From Oscillospiraceae bacterium (GTDB lineage Bacteria; Bacillota; Clostridia; Oscillospirales; Acutalibacteraceae), in the NCBI GenBank assembly GCA_029012165.1, contig JAQXLO010000084.1:1-5893 (forward strand): a stretch of 5,893 nt of DNA. The letters run 5' to 3'. Below are positions 5,324 through 5,893 of the stretch, one piece after another. The stretch's first letter is position 1. Every line of letters begins with the position of its first letter. Under the pieces are notes generated by a model, which saw nothing but the letters and a program-made list of their open reading frames with translations, had not been told where the DNA came from and ran no database searches. Both the position numbers and the translations under genes were made by a program.

Positions 5324-5893
5324 ATGTATGATCTTGCCATCATCGGCGGCGGCCCCGCAGGTCTCGCTGCCGCATACAGCGCATACCAAAAGGGTCTGCG
5401 CAACATCGTCATTCTCGAAAGAGACAAGGAACTGGGCGGCATTCTGAACCAGTGCATCCACAACGGTTTCGGTCTGCACCGCTTTAAAGAGGAGCTTTCC
5501 GGTCCCGAATATGCCCATCGCTATATCGAAATGCTTCAAGATACGTCTGTCGAAGTCAAGATGGACACCATGGTCATTGAAGTGACCCCCGACAAAAAGA
5601 TCTTCATCAATAATCCCGAAGGCTATGCCTGCATCGAGGCAAAGGCCATCGTTTTGGCCATGGGCTGCCGTGAGCGTACCCGTGGTGCGATCTCCATTCC
5701 CGGCACCCGTCCCTCCGGCGTGTTCACCGCAGGTGCCGCCCAGCGCTATTTGAACATGGAGGGTCTGATGGCGGGCAAGCGTGTGGTCATCCTCGGTTCC
5801 GGCGACATCGGACTGATCATGGCACGCCGCATGACTTTGGAGGGTGCCAAGGTTTTGGCGTGTGTGGAGGTAATGCCCTATTCCGGCGGCCTT
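5324..5893 (+). CDS. FAD/NAD(P)-dependent oxidoreductase, pyridine nucleotide-disulfide type (3' partial)
   Basis: The frame is open from ATG 5324 to the window edge, giving 190 residues; related proteins are usually a little over 400, so about half is visible. An FAD-binding GGGPAG (8-13) at the N-terminus is followed by ELGGILNQCIHNGFG (36-50). The FAD-domain closing block AMGCRERTRGAISIPGTRP lies at 112-130, and a second Rossmann motif, LGSGDIG (157-163), expected to bind NAD(P)H, begins the second nucleotide-binding domain. C44 is present, but the CxxC redox pair of thioredoxin reductases is not in the expected place, so this is not a thioredoxin reductase. Together with the upstream gene it should form an electron-transfer complex between a substrate flavin, a [2Fe-2S] centre and NAD(P). 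In many Firmicutes such pairs are followed by a small DUF1667 protein and sometimes glycerol kinase; those genes would lie beyond the window. Confidence 0.88.
   Translation, partial: MYDLAIIGGGPAGLAAAYSAYQKGLRNIVILERDKELGGILNQCIHNGFGLHRFKEELSGPEYAHRYIEMLQDTSVEVKMDTMVIEVTPDKKIFINNPEGYACIEAKAIVLAMGCRERTRGAISIPGTRPSGVFTAGAAQRYLNMEGLMAGKRVVILGSGDIGLIMARRMTLEGAKVLACVEVMPYSGGL

Noticed and set aside
4076..5539. A 487-codon minus-strand open frame across the GlpA-like gene and the next gene
   Set aside because: It crosses the junction of two clear + strand genes, and its product shows no motif. Long antisense frames are common opposite such codon usage.
5324..5893. Thioredoxin reductase
   Set aside because: The overall fold is similar, but the redox CxxC is missing in the visible part and the genetic neighbour is a DAO-BFD flavoprotein.
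1..5893. Mobile element, CRISPR, defence system, tRNA or rRNA
   Set aside because: No terminal inverted repeats, transposase motifs, regularly spaced repeats, or RNA-gene features were seen. The genes are compact, co-oriented and similar in base composition.

Overview
The window reads as a piece of a bacterial chromosome, most likely from an anaerobic Clostridia-type Firmicute (Oscillospiraceae/Ruminococcaceae-like). The reasons are strong AGGAGG-type ribosome binding sites, transketolase split into two subunit genes, a GlpA-type FAD oxidoreductase with a BFD iron-sulfur tail followed by a second FAD oxidoreductase, and moderate GC (low-to-mid 50s % by eye). The lineage is an inference from gene style, not a match to a known genome. 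All six genes are on the + strand. The first is cut by the left edge and the last by the right edge.

Region 1 (1-2471) is one tight cluster: the transketolase N-terminal (ThDP diphosphate-binding) subunit, cut at its 5' end; the transketolase C-terminal (pyrimidine-binding) subunit, one base after it; and, 17 bases further on, a 268-aa protein of uncertain function. I read that third protein as a divergent tandem duplication of an SCP2-like lipid-binding fold. The two transketolase subunits should form one enzyme of the non-oxidative pentose phosphate pathway.

Region 2 (2472-3809) begins with a 63-base gap holding a strong 11-bp hairpin without a T-tract. It is followed by a 424-aa M28-family metallopeptidase with every expected zinc and catalytic residue. 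Two hydrophobic helical hairpins are inserted into its catalytic domain. Charge distribution suggests that the active site faces the cytosol, which is unusual for M28.

Region 3 (3810-5893) starts with a 95-base intergenic region. It has a convincing promoter (TTGCGC-17 bp-TATAAT with an extended TG), a 9-bp direct repeat one helical turn apart just upstream, and a dyad overlapping the -35. It drives a two-gene oxidoreductase unit. The first gene is a DAO-type flavoprotein with a C-terminal BFD [2Fe-2S] domain. Three bases later comes a pyridine-nucleotide-disulfide-type flavoprotein that runs off the window. This pair resembles the anaerobic glycerol-3-phosphate dehydrogenase-type units of Firmicutes, although the substrate is not proven here.

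No RNA genes, mobile elements, CRISPR arrays or integration scars were seen. The most unusual items are the membrane-interrupted M28 peptidase, the duplicated SCP2-like protein coupled to transketolase, and the repeat/dyad architecture at the oxidoreductase promoter.
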